Shown: positions 16,648 through 24,726 of the stretch, piece after piece | Layout: each line of letters opens with the position of its first letter | How positions within the stretch are numbered: position 1 is the stretch's first letter | From: Pseudoxanthomonas sp. CF385 | Lineage (GTDB): Bacteria; Pseudomonadota; Gammaproteobacteria; Xanthomonadales; Xanthomonadaceae | Assembly (NCBI RefSeq): GCF_900104255.1 | Contig: NZ_FNKZ01000001.1 | Coordinates: forward strand, 496,001-560,000 | Reading direction: 5' to 3' | Length of the DNA: 64,000 nt | Translations under genes and position numbers: made by a program | Notes under the pieces: generated by a model | Told to the model about the DNA's origin: nothing | The model's database searches: none | Seen by the model: the letters and a program-made list of their open reading frames with translations, nothing else

Positions 16648-17964
16648 ATGACCACTGCCGCCGGTTCCACCCCGTTCCGCTCGCTCGCCATCGTCGGCGT
16701 GCTGTTCTTCATCATCGGGTTCTTCACCTGGATCAACGGGCCGCTGATCACCTTCGTGCAGCTCGCCTTCGACCTGGACGAGGTGAATGCCTTCCTCGTG
16801 CTGATGGTGTTCTATCTGTCCTACTTCTTCCTCGCCCTGCCGGCGGCGGCGCTGCTCAAGCGCACCGGCATGAAGAAGGGGCTGGCGGCCAGCCTGTTCG
16901 TGATGGCGGTGGGCGCGGCGATGTTCGGCGAGTTCTCCACCCAGCGCTGGTATCCCGGCGCGCTGGCCGGCCTGTTCGTGATCGGTGGCGGCCTGGCGCT
17001 GCTGCAGACGGCGGTGAACCCGTACGTCAGCATCCTCGGCCCGATCGAAAGCGCCGCCCAGCGCATCGCGCTGATGGGCATCTGCAACAAGATCGCCGGC
17101 ATGCTGGCGCCGATCGTGATCGGCACGCTGGTCCTGCAAGGGGTGGGCGACCTGGCCGCGCAGGTCGAAACCGCCGACGCGGCCGGCAAGGCCGCGCTGC
17201 TGGATGCCTTCGCCGCGAAGATCCACCTGCCGTATCTGGTGATGGCCGGCGTCCTGGTGGTGGTGGCCATCGGCATCCTGTTCTCGCCGCTGCCGGAGGT
17301 GAAGCCTTCGGACGCCAACGCCGCGCCCGCGGCCGATGCCACCGAGGGCGAGCGCGGCCTGTCCCGATTCCCGCACCTGTGGCTGGGCGTGCTGTGCCTG
17401 TTCCTGTACGTCGGCGTGGAGGTGTTGGCGGGCGATGCGATCGGCACGTACGGGCGCGGCTTCGGCCTGCCGCTCGACCAGACCAAACTGTTCACGACCT
17501 ACACGCTGTTCGCGATGCTGGCCGGTTACCTCGTCGGCCTGGCCGTGATCCCGCGCTTCGTGTCGCAGGAACGCTACCTGGCCGTCTCCGCGGCACTCGG
17601 TGTGCTGTTCTCGCTGGGCGCGCTGCTGACGCACGGCTACGTGTCGGTCGGCTTCGTCGCCGCGCTCGGCTTCGCCAACGCGATGATGTGGCCGGCGATC
17701 TTCCCGCTGGCGATCAAGGGGCTGGGCCGGCATACCGAGACCGGATCGGCCCTGCTGATCATGGGCATCGCCGGTGGCGCGATCCTGCCGCAGCTGTTCG
17801 CGGTGCTGAAGCAGCATTACGACTTCCAGGCCGTGTTCGCCGGGCTGGCCGTGCCGGGCTACCTGTACATCCTGTACTACGCACTGGCCGGGCACCGGGT
17901 CGGCCGGGCGCGGCCGGCGACGGCCGTCCCGGAACGCGGCATCATGATGGACTCGCCTCCATGA
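16648..17964 (+). CDS. nagP: MFS sugar permease, GlcNAc uptake
   Basis: 438 residues with about twelve membrane segments, of the fucose:H+ symporter branch of the MFS. Signatures are VGVLFFIIGFFTWINGPLI in the first helix, FYLSYFFLALPAAALLKRTG, and LLQTAVNPYVSILGP. NagP proteins carry GlcNAc across the inner membrane where no PTS transporter exists, as in Xanthomonas and Shewanella. The ATG at 16648 follows GAGGGGAG. Its stop overlaps the repressor start (ATGA), and it leads the operon controlled from the operator at 16592. Confidence 0.92.
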   Translation: MTTAAGSTPFRSLAIVGVLFFIIGFFTWINGPLITFVQLAFDLDEVNAFLVLMVFYLSYFFLALPAAALLKRTGMKKGLAASLFVMAVGAAMFGEFSTQRWYPGALAGLFVIGGGLALLQTAVNPYVSILGPIESAAQRIALMGICNKIAGMLAPIVIGTLVLQGVGDLAAQVETADAAGKAALLDAFAAKIHLPYLVMAGVLVVVAIGILFSPLPEVKPSDANAAPAADATEGERGLSRFPHLWLGVLCLFLYVGVEVLAGDAIGTYGRGFGLPLDQTKLFTTYTLFAMLAGYLVGLAVIPRFVSQERYLAVSAALGVLFSLGALLTHGYVSVGFVAALGFANAMMWPAIFPLAIKGLGRHTETGSALLIMGIAGGAILPQLFAVLKQHYDFQAVFAGLAVPGYLYILYYALAGHRVGRARPATAVPERGIMMDSPP

Positions 17965-19043
17965 CGGAAACGCCCATGCGCCGACCCACCATCAAGGACG
18001 TCGCCGAACGCGCGAAGGTCTCGCTGAAGACCGTGTCCCGGGTCATCAACAACGAACCGTCGGTGCTGCAGGGCACGCGCGCGCGCGTGCTGCACGCCAT
18101 CGCCGAACTGGACTACGAACCGGACCAGTCCGCGCGCAACCTGCGCAGCGGCACGCCGTTCGTGATCGGGCTGGTGTACGACAACCCCAACCCGTACCAC
18201 ATCATCGGCGTGCAGAACGGCGTGCTGGCCGCGTGCAAGGAAACCGGCTTCGGCCTGCAGATCCACCCCGTGGATTCCACCTCGCCGTTGCTGGCGGAGG
18301 AGCTGGTCGAATTCGTCCAGCGCTCGCGCCTGGCCGGACTGGTGCTGACCGCGCCGATGTCCGAACGCGCCGACCTGGTCACCGCACTCGCCGCGCGCGG
18401 CGTGAAGCTGGTGCGCATCATCGCCGCCACCGAAGATCCGGAAGACGGCTTGCCCTGCGTCTATGTCGACGACCGCGACGCCGCGTACGAGATCACCGAG
18501 CACCTGATCCAGCTCGGCCACCAGCGCATCGGTTTCCTCTGGGGCGGGCTGGCGCACCGGTCCAGCACCGAGCGCTACGCCGGCTACGAAAAGGCGTTGA
18601 AGGATTACGGCATCACCCTCGACAAGCATCTGGTGGTGCCCGGCGACTACACCTTCGACGACGGCTTCCGTGGCGCGCGCCGCCTGCTCGCGTTGCGCGA
18701 GCCGCCGACCGCGATCTTCGGTTCCAACGACGAAATCGCCGCCGGCGTCCTGGCCGCGGCCAAGTCCGCCGGCATGAACGTGCCCTACGACCTGTCCATC
18801 GCCGGTTTCGAAGACAGTCCGTTCTCCAAGCAGTCGTGGCCGCCGCTGACCACGGCCAAGCAGGCCACGCAGGACATCGCCAAGCAGGCCGCGCGCCTGC
18901 TGATCGCCGGCCTGCGCCAGGACGCCTACGACGACCATCCCACCGCCGTGCACAACCAGGGCTTCGTGCCGCAGCTGGTGGTGCGCGGCTCCACGGCGCC
19001 GGTCCGTCCGCGCGCAGACCGACCCGAACCCCTTTCGCCATGA
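17961..19043 (+). CDS. nagR: LacI-family repressor of the GlcNAc locus
   Basis: 360 residues. The N-terminal helix-turn-helix and hinge are plain: RRPTIKDVAERAKVSLKTVS, RVINNEPSV, then YEPDQSARNLRSG, followed by a periplasmic-binding-protein-like effector domain (IGLVYDNPNPYH, FGSNDEIAAGVL). The LacI-type regulator of the Xanthomonas GlcNAc system is named NagR, and synteny supports the same name here. The start overlaps the nagP stop; a second ATG at 17976 is also possible. It should bind the palindromes at 16344 and 16592 and so control its own operon. Confidence 0.88.
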   Translation: MTETPMRRPTIKDVAERAKVSLKTVSRVINNEPSVLQGTRARVLHAIAELDYEPDQSARNLRSGTPFVIGLVYDNPNPYHIIGVQNGVLAACKETGFGLQIHPVDSTSPLLAEELVEFVQRSRLAGLVLTAPMSERADLVTALAARGVKLVRIIAATEDPEDGLPCVYVDDRDAAYEITEHLIQLGHQRIGFLWGGLAHRSSTERYAGYEKALKDYGITLDKHLVVPGDYTFDDGFRGARRLLALREPPTAIFGSNDEIAAGVLAAAKSAGMNVPYDLSIAGFEDSPFSKQSWPPLTTAKQATQDIAKQAARLLIAGLRQDAYDDHPTAVHNQGFVPQLVVRGSTAPVRPRADRPEPLSP

Positions 19044-20077
19044 CCGACACGCCGCTGCCCGCTCCCGCCGACACCCTGATGCACCAGGAGGCGGCCCAGA
19101 CCGCCGACATCATCACCGACCAGTACGCGCGCAACGCCGCCACGGTGAAAGCGCTTGCGGAGGACCTGCGGCGCCATCCGCCGCCTTTCGTGGTGACCTG
19201 CGCGCGCGGCAGCTCGGACCATGCGGCCACCTACGCGAAGTACCTGTTCGAAACCCAACTCGGCGTCGTCACCGCCTCCGCATCGCCGTCGGTGGGTTCG
19301 GTGTACGAAGTGAAGCAGCGGCTGGCCGACGCGCTGTACGTGGTGATCTCGCAGTCGGGCAAGAGCCCGGATCTGCTGCGCAACGCGAGTGCGGCCAAGG
19401 AGGCCGGCGCGCGCGTGGTCGCGCTGGTGAATGTCGAGGATTCGCCGCTGGCGCAGCTGGCCGATACCGTGCTGCCGCTGCGCGCCGGCCCCGAGCGCAG
19501 CGTGGCGGCGACGAAGAGCTACCTGGGCTCGCTCGCCGCGATCCTGCAACTCGCCGCCTACTGGAAGGACGAAGCGCCGTTGCATGCGGCGACGGAGGCG
19601 TTGCCGGAGGCGCTGCGGCGTGCGTGGCAGGCCGACTGGTCGCCACTGGCCGACGGGCTGGTGGGTGCGCACAACCTGTTCGTGCTGGGACGGGGCCTGG
19701 GCCTCGCCGCCGCGCAGGAAGCCGCGCTGAAGTTCAAGGAAACCTGCGGCCTGCATGCCGAGGCCTACAGCTCGGCGGAAGTGAAGCACGGGCCGATGGC
19801 GCTGGTCGGCCCCGGCTTCCCGGTGCTGTGCTTCGCCCAGCCGGACGAAACCGAAGCCGGCACGCTGGCGTTGGCGCAGGAATTCCGCGGCCGCGGCGCC
19901 CAGGTCTGGGTGGCTTCGCACCAGGGCGATTTGCCGCTGGCCGAGGCGCCGCATCCGGCCTGCGCGCCGCTGCTGACGATCCAGAGCTTCTATCGCGCCA
20001 TCAATGCGCTGGCGCTGCGGCGCGGCCACAATCCCGACGTGCCGCCGCACCTCAACAAGGTCACCGAGACCGTATGA
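19040..20077 (+). CDS. nagB-II: SIS-domain glucosamine-6-phosphate deaminase NagB-II
   Basis: 345 residues with two SIS domains: TCARGSSDHAATYAKYLFE near residue 53, VISQSGKSPDLLRNA near 95, then LGRGLGLAAAQEAALKFKET and EVKHGPMAL in the second. It resembles the isomerase half of GlmS without the glutaminase domain, which is the NagB-II form found where classical NagB is absent. It converts glucosamine-6-phosphate to fructose-6-phosphate and ammonia. It overlaps both neighbours by ATGA, between nagR and nagA. Confidence 0.92.
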   Translation: MTDTPLPAPADTLMHQEAAQTADIITDQYARNAATVKALAEDLRRHPPPFVVTCARGSSDHAATYAKYLFETQLGVVTASASPSVGSVYEVKQRLADALYVVISQSGKSPDLLRNASAAKEAGARVVALVNVEDSPLAQLADTVLPLRAGPERSVAATKSYLGSLAAILQLAAYWKDEAPLHAATEALPEALRRAWQADWSPLADGLVGAHNLFVLGRGLGLAAAQEAALKFKETCGLHAEAYSSAEVKHGPMALVGPGFPVLCFAQPDETEAGTLALAQEFRGRGAQVWVASHQGDLPLAEAPHPACAPLLTIQSFYRAINALALRRGHNPDVPPHLNKVTETV

Positions 20078-21219
20078 ACGCGATGCATGCCGCCACCGCC
20101 CTCTGCAACGCCCGCGTGCTGACGCCGGACGGCTTCGTCGAAGGCCTGGCGGTGTTGATGCAGGACGGCCGCATCGCCGATCTCGTCGCCGACGACGCCA
20201 TCCCTCTGGACGCAGTGCGGCACGACCTTCGCGGTGCGACGCTGCTGCCGGGCTTCATCGATGCGCAGGTCAACGGCGGCGGCGGTGCGTTGTTCAACAA
20301 CGACACCACCGTGGACGCGATCCGTACGATCGCGCAGGCGCACCGGCGCTTCGGCACCACCGGCCTGCTGCCGACGCTGATCAGCGACGACGCCGAGGTG
20401 ATGGGGCGCGCGATCGCGGCCACCCGCGAGGCCATCGCACAGGGTGTGCCGGGCGTGCTGGGCATCCATCTGGAAGGTCCGTATATCGCGCCGGCGCGCA
20501 AGGGTACGCACGACGCGGCCAAGTTCCGCGTGCCGGGCGCGGACGAAGTCGCGATGGCGACCTCGCTCGACAACGGCGTGACCCTGCTGACGCTGGCCCC
20601 GGAACAGGTGTCGACCGACACCATCCGCACGATGGTCGCGCGCGGCGCGATCGTCGTCGCCGGCCACACCGCCGGCAGTTACGACGAGATCCGCGCGGGC
20701 ATCGACGCGGGCGTCTCCGGCTTCACCCATCTCTACAACGCGATGTCGCCGCTGCAGGGACGCGAGCCCGGCGCGGTGGGCGCCGCGCTGGAGGACGAGG
20801 GCTGCTGGTGCGGCGTGATCGTCGACGGCGTGCACGTGCATCCGGCCAGCCTGCGCGTGGCGCTGGCGGCCAAGCCGCGCGGCAAGGTGTTCCTGGTGAC
20901 CGATGCGATGCCGATGGTGGGTTCGGGCGATCCGTCATTCGATCTCTATGGCGAAACCATCACCGCCGTCGACGGGGTGGTCCGCAATGCGGCCGGCGCC
21001 CTGGCCGGTTCGGCGTTGGACATGGCGACTGCCGTCCGCAACAGCGTGCACCTGCTCGGCCTGCCGCTGGAGGAAGCCGCGCGCATGGCGTCCACCTATC
21101 CCGCGGAGTTCCTCGGCCTGGCCGATACGCACGGTCGCATCGCGCCCGGTTACCAGGCCGACCTGGTGGCGCTGGATGGCGACCTGCAGGTCGTCGGCAC
21201 CTGGATCGGCGGCGCGTGA
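20074..21219 (+). CDS. nagA: N-acetylglucosamine-6-phosphate deacetylase
   Basis: 381 residues, normal length. Metal and substrate motifs are visible in order: LLPGFIDAQVNGGGGALFNN, LGIHLEGPYIAPARKG (metal Glu), VAGHTAG, FTHLYNAMSPLQGREPG (metal His), VDGVHVHP, and the catalytic Asp in FLVTDAMPMVGSG. It hydrolyses GlcNAc-6-phosphate to glucosamine-6-phosphate and acetate, directly before the NagB-II step. The start overlaps the NagB-II stop. Confidence 0.95.
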   Translation: MNAMHAATALCNARVLTPDGFVEGLAVLMQDGRIADLVADDAIPLDAVRHDLRGATLLPGFIDAQVNGGGGALFNNDTTVDAIRTIAQAHRRFGTTGLLPTLISDDAEVMGRAIAATREAIAQGVPGVLGIHLEGPYIAPARKGTHDAAKFRVPGADEVAMATSLDNGVTLLTLAPEQVSTDTIRTMVARGAIVVAGHTAGSYDEIRAGIDAGVSGFTHLYNAMSPLQGREPGAVGAALEDEGCWCGVIVDGVHVHPASLRVALAAKPRGKVFLVTDAMPMVGSGDPSFDLYGETITAVDGVVRNAAGALAGSALDMATAVRNSVHLLGLPLEEAARMASTYPAEFLGLADTHGRIAPGYQADLVALDGDLQVVGTWIGGA

Positions 21220-21229
21220 TCGCACGCGC

Positions 21230-22300
21230 ATGAGCGCCCGCCCGGCCCGGTTCGCGTCTGTCGACGCGCTGCGTGGCCTGACGGTGGCAGCGATGCTGCT
21301 GGTCAATACGCCGGGCGACTGGTCGCATGTCTACGCGCCGCTGCTGCATGCGGAATGGCATGGCATCACGCCGACCGACCTGGTGTTCCCGTTCTTCCTC
21401 TTCATCGTCGGTGTGTCGATTTCGCTGGGCATCGTGTCCCGTGCCGAGGCCGGGGCGCCGCGGGATCGGCTGGTGCGCGCGCTGCTGTGGCGCGCGGCGA
21501 AGATCATCGCCCTGGGTCTGGCGCTGCATTTGTTCGCTTACCTGATGCTGGACCGTCCGTACTTCCGGCCGTGGGGCGTGCTGCAGCGGATCGGACTGTG
21601 TTTCGCATGCGCGGGCCTGATCGCGCTGTACGTGACGCCCCGCCTGCAGTGGGCGCTGATCGCGGCGATCCTGCTCGGCTACTGGGCATTGCTCGCGCCG
21701 TTCGGGTATGCCGCGTACACGCACCTGCCGGCGCGGGTGGATACCGCGCTGTTCGCACCGTGGCTGTACCAGTGGGACGCGACGCTCGGGCGCGGACAGG
21801 ATCCCGAGGGCCTGCTCAGCACGCTGCCCGCCCTCGCCACCACGCTGCTTGGCGTACGCGCGGGGGCATGGCTGCGCGCCGATGCGCTGCGACGGATGGT
21901 GATGGCCGGCGCTGCCGCGCTCGTCGCGGGCCTGGCCTGGGCGATGGTGTTTCCGTTGAACAAGGCGTTGTGGACCTCGTCCTATGTGCTGTTCACGGCG
22001 GGCTGCGCCCTGCTCGCGCTGGCGCTCGCCCATGCCGCCGTGGAACGGCGCGGATGGCCGGCGGTGGGGCGTCGCTTCGGGGCGAACGCCATCGCGGCCT
22101 ATGTTGGCGCTGCCGTCATGACCTACCTGCTGCTGGGGCTGGGCTGGATGGAGCCGCTGTACCGGAAAGGCTTCGCCGACTGGATGACGCCCCAGGTCGG
22201 GCCCTATCTGCCTTCGCTGGCCTTCGCCCTCGCGTTCGTCGGGGTGTGGTGGTGGGTCGTGTGGGCGATGGATCGGCGGGGCTGGTATCTGAAGGTCTGA
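21230..22300 (+). CDS. nagX: NagX-like membrane protein, heparan-alpha-glucosaminide acetyltransferase family
   Basis: 356 residues with about ten membrane segments. The N-terminal SVDALRGLTVAAMLLVNTPG and WHGITPTDLVFPFFLFIVG blocks define the family (DUF5009/HGSNAT-like), and RPWGVLQRIGLCF follows. In chitin and GlcNAc loci of Shewanella and Xanthomonas this gene is called nagX. The human relative moves acetyl groups across a membrane onto glucosamine, so an acetyl-transfer role on amino sugars is plausible but unproven. It starts 11 bases after nagA and is the likely end of the operon. Confidence 0.87.
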   Translation: MSARPARFASVDALRGLTVAAMLLVNTPGDWSHVYAPLLHAEWHGITPTDLVFPFFLFIVGVSISLGIVSRAEAGAPRDRLVRALLWRAAKIIALGLALHLFAYLMLDRPYFRPWGVLQRIGLCFACAGLIALYVTPRLQWALIAAILLGYWALLAPFGYAAYTHLPARVDTALFAPWLYQWDATLGRGQDPEGLLSTLPALATTLLGVRAGAWLRADALRRMVMAGAAALVAGLAWAMVFPLNKALWTSSYVLFTAGCALLALALAHAAVERRGWPAVGRRFGANAIAAYVGAAVMTYLLLGLGWMEPLYRKGFADWMTPQVGPYLPSLAFALAFVGVWWWVVWAMDRRGWYLKV

Positions 22301-22372
22301 AGGCCCGGCGGCCATCACGCTTTTCTTCGCCTGCCCGGCGTACAACGACGTCACCCCCGCCGGAGCCCCCGC

Positions 22373-23632
22373 ATGAAGCTGCCGTTGCTGCTGGTCTGTG
22401 TGGTCTGCATGGCGTCGTGCCAACGCGCGACGGTCGACGAGAACGGGGCGCGGGTCGTGCTCGCGTCCGCACCGCGTGCGACGGCCACCGCGGGCCTGAT
22501 GGCGGCGCCCCGCGGCGAGCCCCCGGCGCCGTTGCCGGGCGTGGAACGCATCGCGGGGGGCATGTCGCCGCCGCGCGCGGTGCCGGATCCGCCGTTCACC
22601 AGCACGCCGGTGGCCACGTTCAACGAGCCGTGGGCGATGACCTTCCTGCCGGACGGTCGCCTGCTGGTCACGGAGAAGAGAGGCGTCTTGCGACTGGCCA
22701 ACGTGGCGAACGGCCAGGTCGGCCAGATCACCGGCGCGCCGACGGTCGCGTACGGGGGCCAGGGCGGTTTCGGCGACGTGCTCCTGCATCCGCGTTTCGC
22801 GGACAACCGCTGGGTCTACCTCAGCTACGCGGAAGCCGGGACCGGCAGTACGCGCGGTGCCGCGGTGGCGCGTGCGACGCTGACGCTGGACGCGAGCGGC
22901 AACGGGGGCAGCCTGTCCAATCTGCAGGTGATCTGGCGACAGACGCCGAAGGTCAACGGGGACGCGCACTACGGCCACCGCCTCGCGTTCGGCGCGGACG
23001 GCAAGCTGTGGATCACGTCCAGCGACCGCCAGGCGATGACCCCGGCGCAGGACCTGCAGTCCACGCTCGGCAAGCTGATCCGCCTCAACGACGACGGCAG
23101 CGTGCCGCCGGACAATCCCTTTGCCGCGCAGGGCGGCATCGCCGCACAAGTGTGGACGCTCGGCCACCGCAACCTGCTGGGCATCGCGTTCGACAACGCA
23201 GGGCGGCTGTGGACGCACGAGATGGGGCCGGCGGGAGGCGATGAGCTCAATCTGATCGAGCGCGGCACGAACTACGGCTGGCCGATCGTCTCCAACGGCG
23301 ACCACTACGACGGCACGCCGATCCCCGACCATCCCACGCGCCCGGAATTCAATGCGCCCGAAGCCTCGTGGAACCCGGTGATCGCACCGGCGGGCTTCGT
23401 CATCTACTCGGGCAATCTGTTCCCGTGGTACCGGGGCAAGGGCTTCATCGGCGGTCTGGCGTCGCAGGCGCTGATCGAGATCGAGTTCACCGGCACGCAG
23501 GCGCGCGAAGCGCGGCGTTATCCGATGGGAAAGCGCATCCGCGAGGTCGAGCAGGGGCCTGACGGCGCGCTGTGGCTGCTCGAGGACGGCAGTGGCGGGC
23601 GACTGTTGAAGCTGACGCCCAACCGGAGCTGA
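22373..23632 (+). CDS. PQQ-dependent aldose sugar dehydrogenase-like lipoprotein
   Basis: 419 residues. A short lipoprotein signal ([16 protein letters not shown]) and a Pro/Ala-rich linker of about 60 residues precede a six-bladed propeller of the YliI/Asd type. Visible blocks are [51 protein letters not shown] (catalytic His region), [12 protein letters not shown] and [12 protein letters not shown]. Relatives oxidise aldoses in the periplasm with PQQ and calcium; no PQQ synthesis genes are visible here. It lies 72 bases after nagX on the same strand, but no link to GlcNAc is shown. Confidence 0.9.
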   Translation: MKLPLLLVCVVCMASCQRATVDENGARVVLASAPRATATAGLMAAPRGEPPAPLPGVERIAGGMSPPRAVPDPPFTSTPVATFNEPWAMTFLPDGRLLVTEKRGVLRLANVANGQVGQITGAPTVAYGGQGGFGDVLLHPRFADNRWVYLSYAEAGTGSTRGAAVARATLTLDASGNGGSLSNLQVIWRQTPKVNGDAHYGHRLAFGADGKLWITSSDRQAMTPAQDLQSTLGKLIRLNDDGSVPPDNPFAAQGGIAAQVWTLGHRNLLGIAFDNAGRLWTHEMGPAGGDELNLIERGTNYGWPIVSNGDHYDGTPIPDHPTRPEFNAPEASWNPVIAPAGFVIYSGNLFPWYRGKGFIGGLASQALIEIEFTGTQAREARRYPMGKRIREVEQGPDGALWLLEDGSGGRLLKLTPNRS

Positions 23633-23962
23633 TCAGGGGGCGTCTTCCGCGGCGCGCTGCTCGCGTCCGTGGCGGATGTCGAGGTAGAGGCTGTAGGCCG
23701 CGGTGAATGCCGGCAGCAGGTTCTGCAGCACGCCCACGGCATCCTGCTTGGACGAGAACAGGAAGTAGCTCAGCGCCATCAGGCTGCCGACCAGGCTCAT
23801 GTACCAGAACAGGCGCGGGATCACCGGCCGGCGTGCGCGCCGCGAGGCGACGAACTGCACCAGCCAGCGGCCGCCGAACATCGCTGCGCCGGTGAGGCCG
23901 ATCAGCTTCCACGGCGTCATGTGCAGGCCGGTCCATCCCAGCCAGACGATTTCCTGGTTCAT
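23633..23962 (-). CDS. LAB_N (lipid A biosynthesis N-terminal) domain protein
   Basis: A 109-residue protein with about three membrane segments, starting MNQEIVWLGWTGLHMTPWKL and containing MFGGRWLVQFVASRRARRPV and FWYMSLVGSLMALSYFLFSS, the LAB_N signature. Such small proteins travel with GT2 polyprenyl-phosphate glycosyltransferases. By analogy with small partners in lipid A glycosylation loci it may help flip the lipid-linked sugar. It starts six bases after the GT2 stop; its own stop abuts the convergent sugar dehydrogenase gene. Confidence 0.86.
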   Translation of the reverse strand: MNQEIVWLGWTGLHMTPWKLIGLTGAAMFGGRWLVQFVASRRARRPVIPRLFWYMSLVGSLMALSYFLFSSKQDAVGVLQNLLPAFTAAYSLYLDIRHGREQRAAEDAP

Positions 23963-23967
23963 CACGC

Positions 23968-24702
23968 TCACGGTTTGCGCCCCGCGCCGATTTCGCTGAC
24001 GGGGGTGACATGGCTGCGCTGGATCAGCCACGACACGCCCATCAGGTCGCGGATGCCGGCGAGCGCGCGTTCCAGGTTCGTGTACTTGGACTGGCCCGAG
24101 CCGCGCGCGCGGTGCGACACCGGCACGCTGACCGTCTTCCAGCCTGCGCGCTGCATCAGCGCCGGCAGGTAGCGGTGCATGTGGTCGAAGTAGGGCAGGT
24201 CGAGGAAGGCCGCGCGTTCGAACAGCTTGATGCCGCAGCCGGTATCCGGCGTATCGTCGCGCAGCAGGCGCTGCCGGATCCGGTTCGCCCAGCGCGATGC
24301 CCAACGTTTGCTCGCCGGGTCCTTGCGATCCATCCGCCAACCGGCGTACAGCCGGGTCTGCGCATCGCCCGCGTCGCGCGCGTCGAGCAGCTTCGGGATG
24401 TCCGCCGGATCGTTCTGGCCGTCGCCGTCGAGCGTGGCGATCCAGGGCGAGAGCGCGTGCTTCACCCCCGTTCGGATCGCCTTGCTCTGCCCGCTGCGGC
24501 GATGGTGCACCAGCACCCGCAGCTCGGGCACCTCGGCCTTGAGTTCGGTGAGCACGTCGCGGGTGTCGTCCTCGGACTGGTCGTCGACGCACACGATGTC
24601 GAACGGCACGCGGCCCCGCAGGTGGCGCACGACTTCGTGCACGAGCGGGCCGATGTTGCCTCGCTCGTTGAACACCGGGATCACGATGGAAAGAGCCGTC
24701 AT
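23968..24702 (-). CDS. GT2 glycosyltransferase, polyprenyl-phosphate sugar synthase-like
   Basis: 244 residues of the DPM1/ArnC type: LSIVIPVFNERGNIGPLV at the N-terminus, FDIVCVDDQSEDDTRDVL, the DxD-bearing IATLDGDGQNDPADIPKL, and DTGCGIKLFERAAFLDLPYF. No clear C-terminal membrane helices are present, which is where the adjacent LAB_N protein may help. It probably loads a sugar from a nucleotide donor onto undecaprenyl phosphate for the ArnT-like transferase at 27241; the sugar is unknown. It lies 24 bases downstream of eptA. Confidence 0.9.
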   Translation of the reverse strand: MTALSIVIPVFNERGNIGPLVHEVVRHLRGRVPFDIVCVDDQSEDDTRDVLTELKAEVPELRVLVHHRRSGQSKAIRTGVKHALSPWIATLDGDGQNDPADIPKLLDARDAGDAQTRLYAGWRMDRKDPASKRWASRWANRIRQRLLRDDTPDTGCGIKLFERAAFLDLPYFDHMHRYLPALMQRAGWKTVSVPVSHRARGSGQSKYTNLERALAGIRDLMGVSWLIQRSHVTPVSEIGAGRKP

Positions 24703-24726
24703 GGCGGACCTCGCGGAAGCAGGGGA

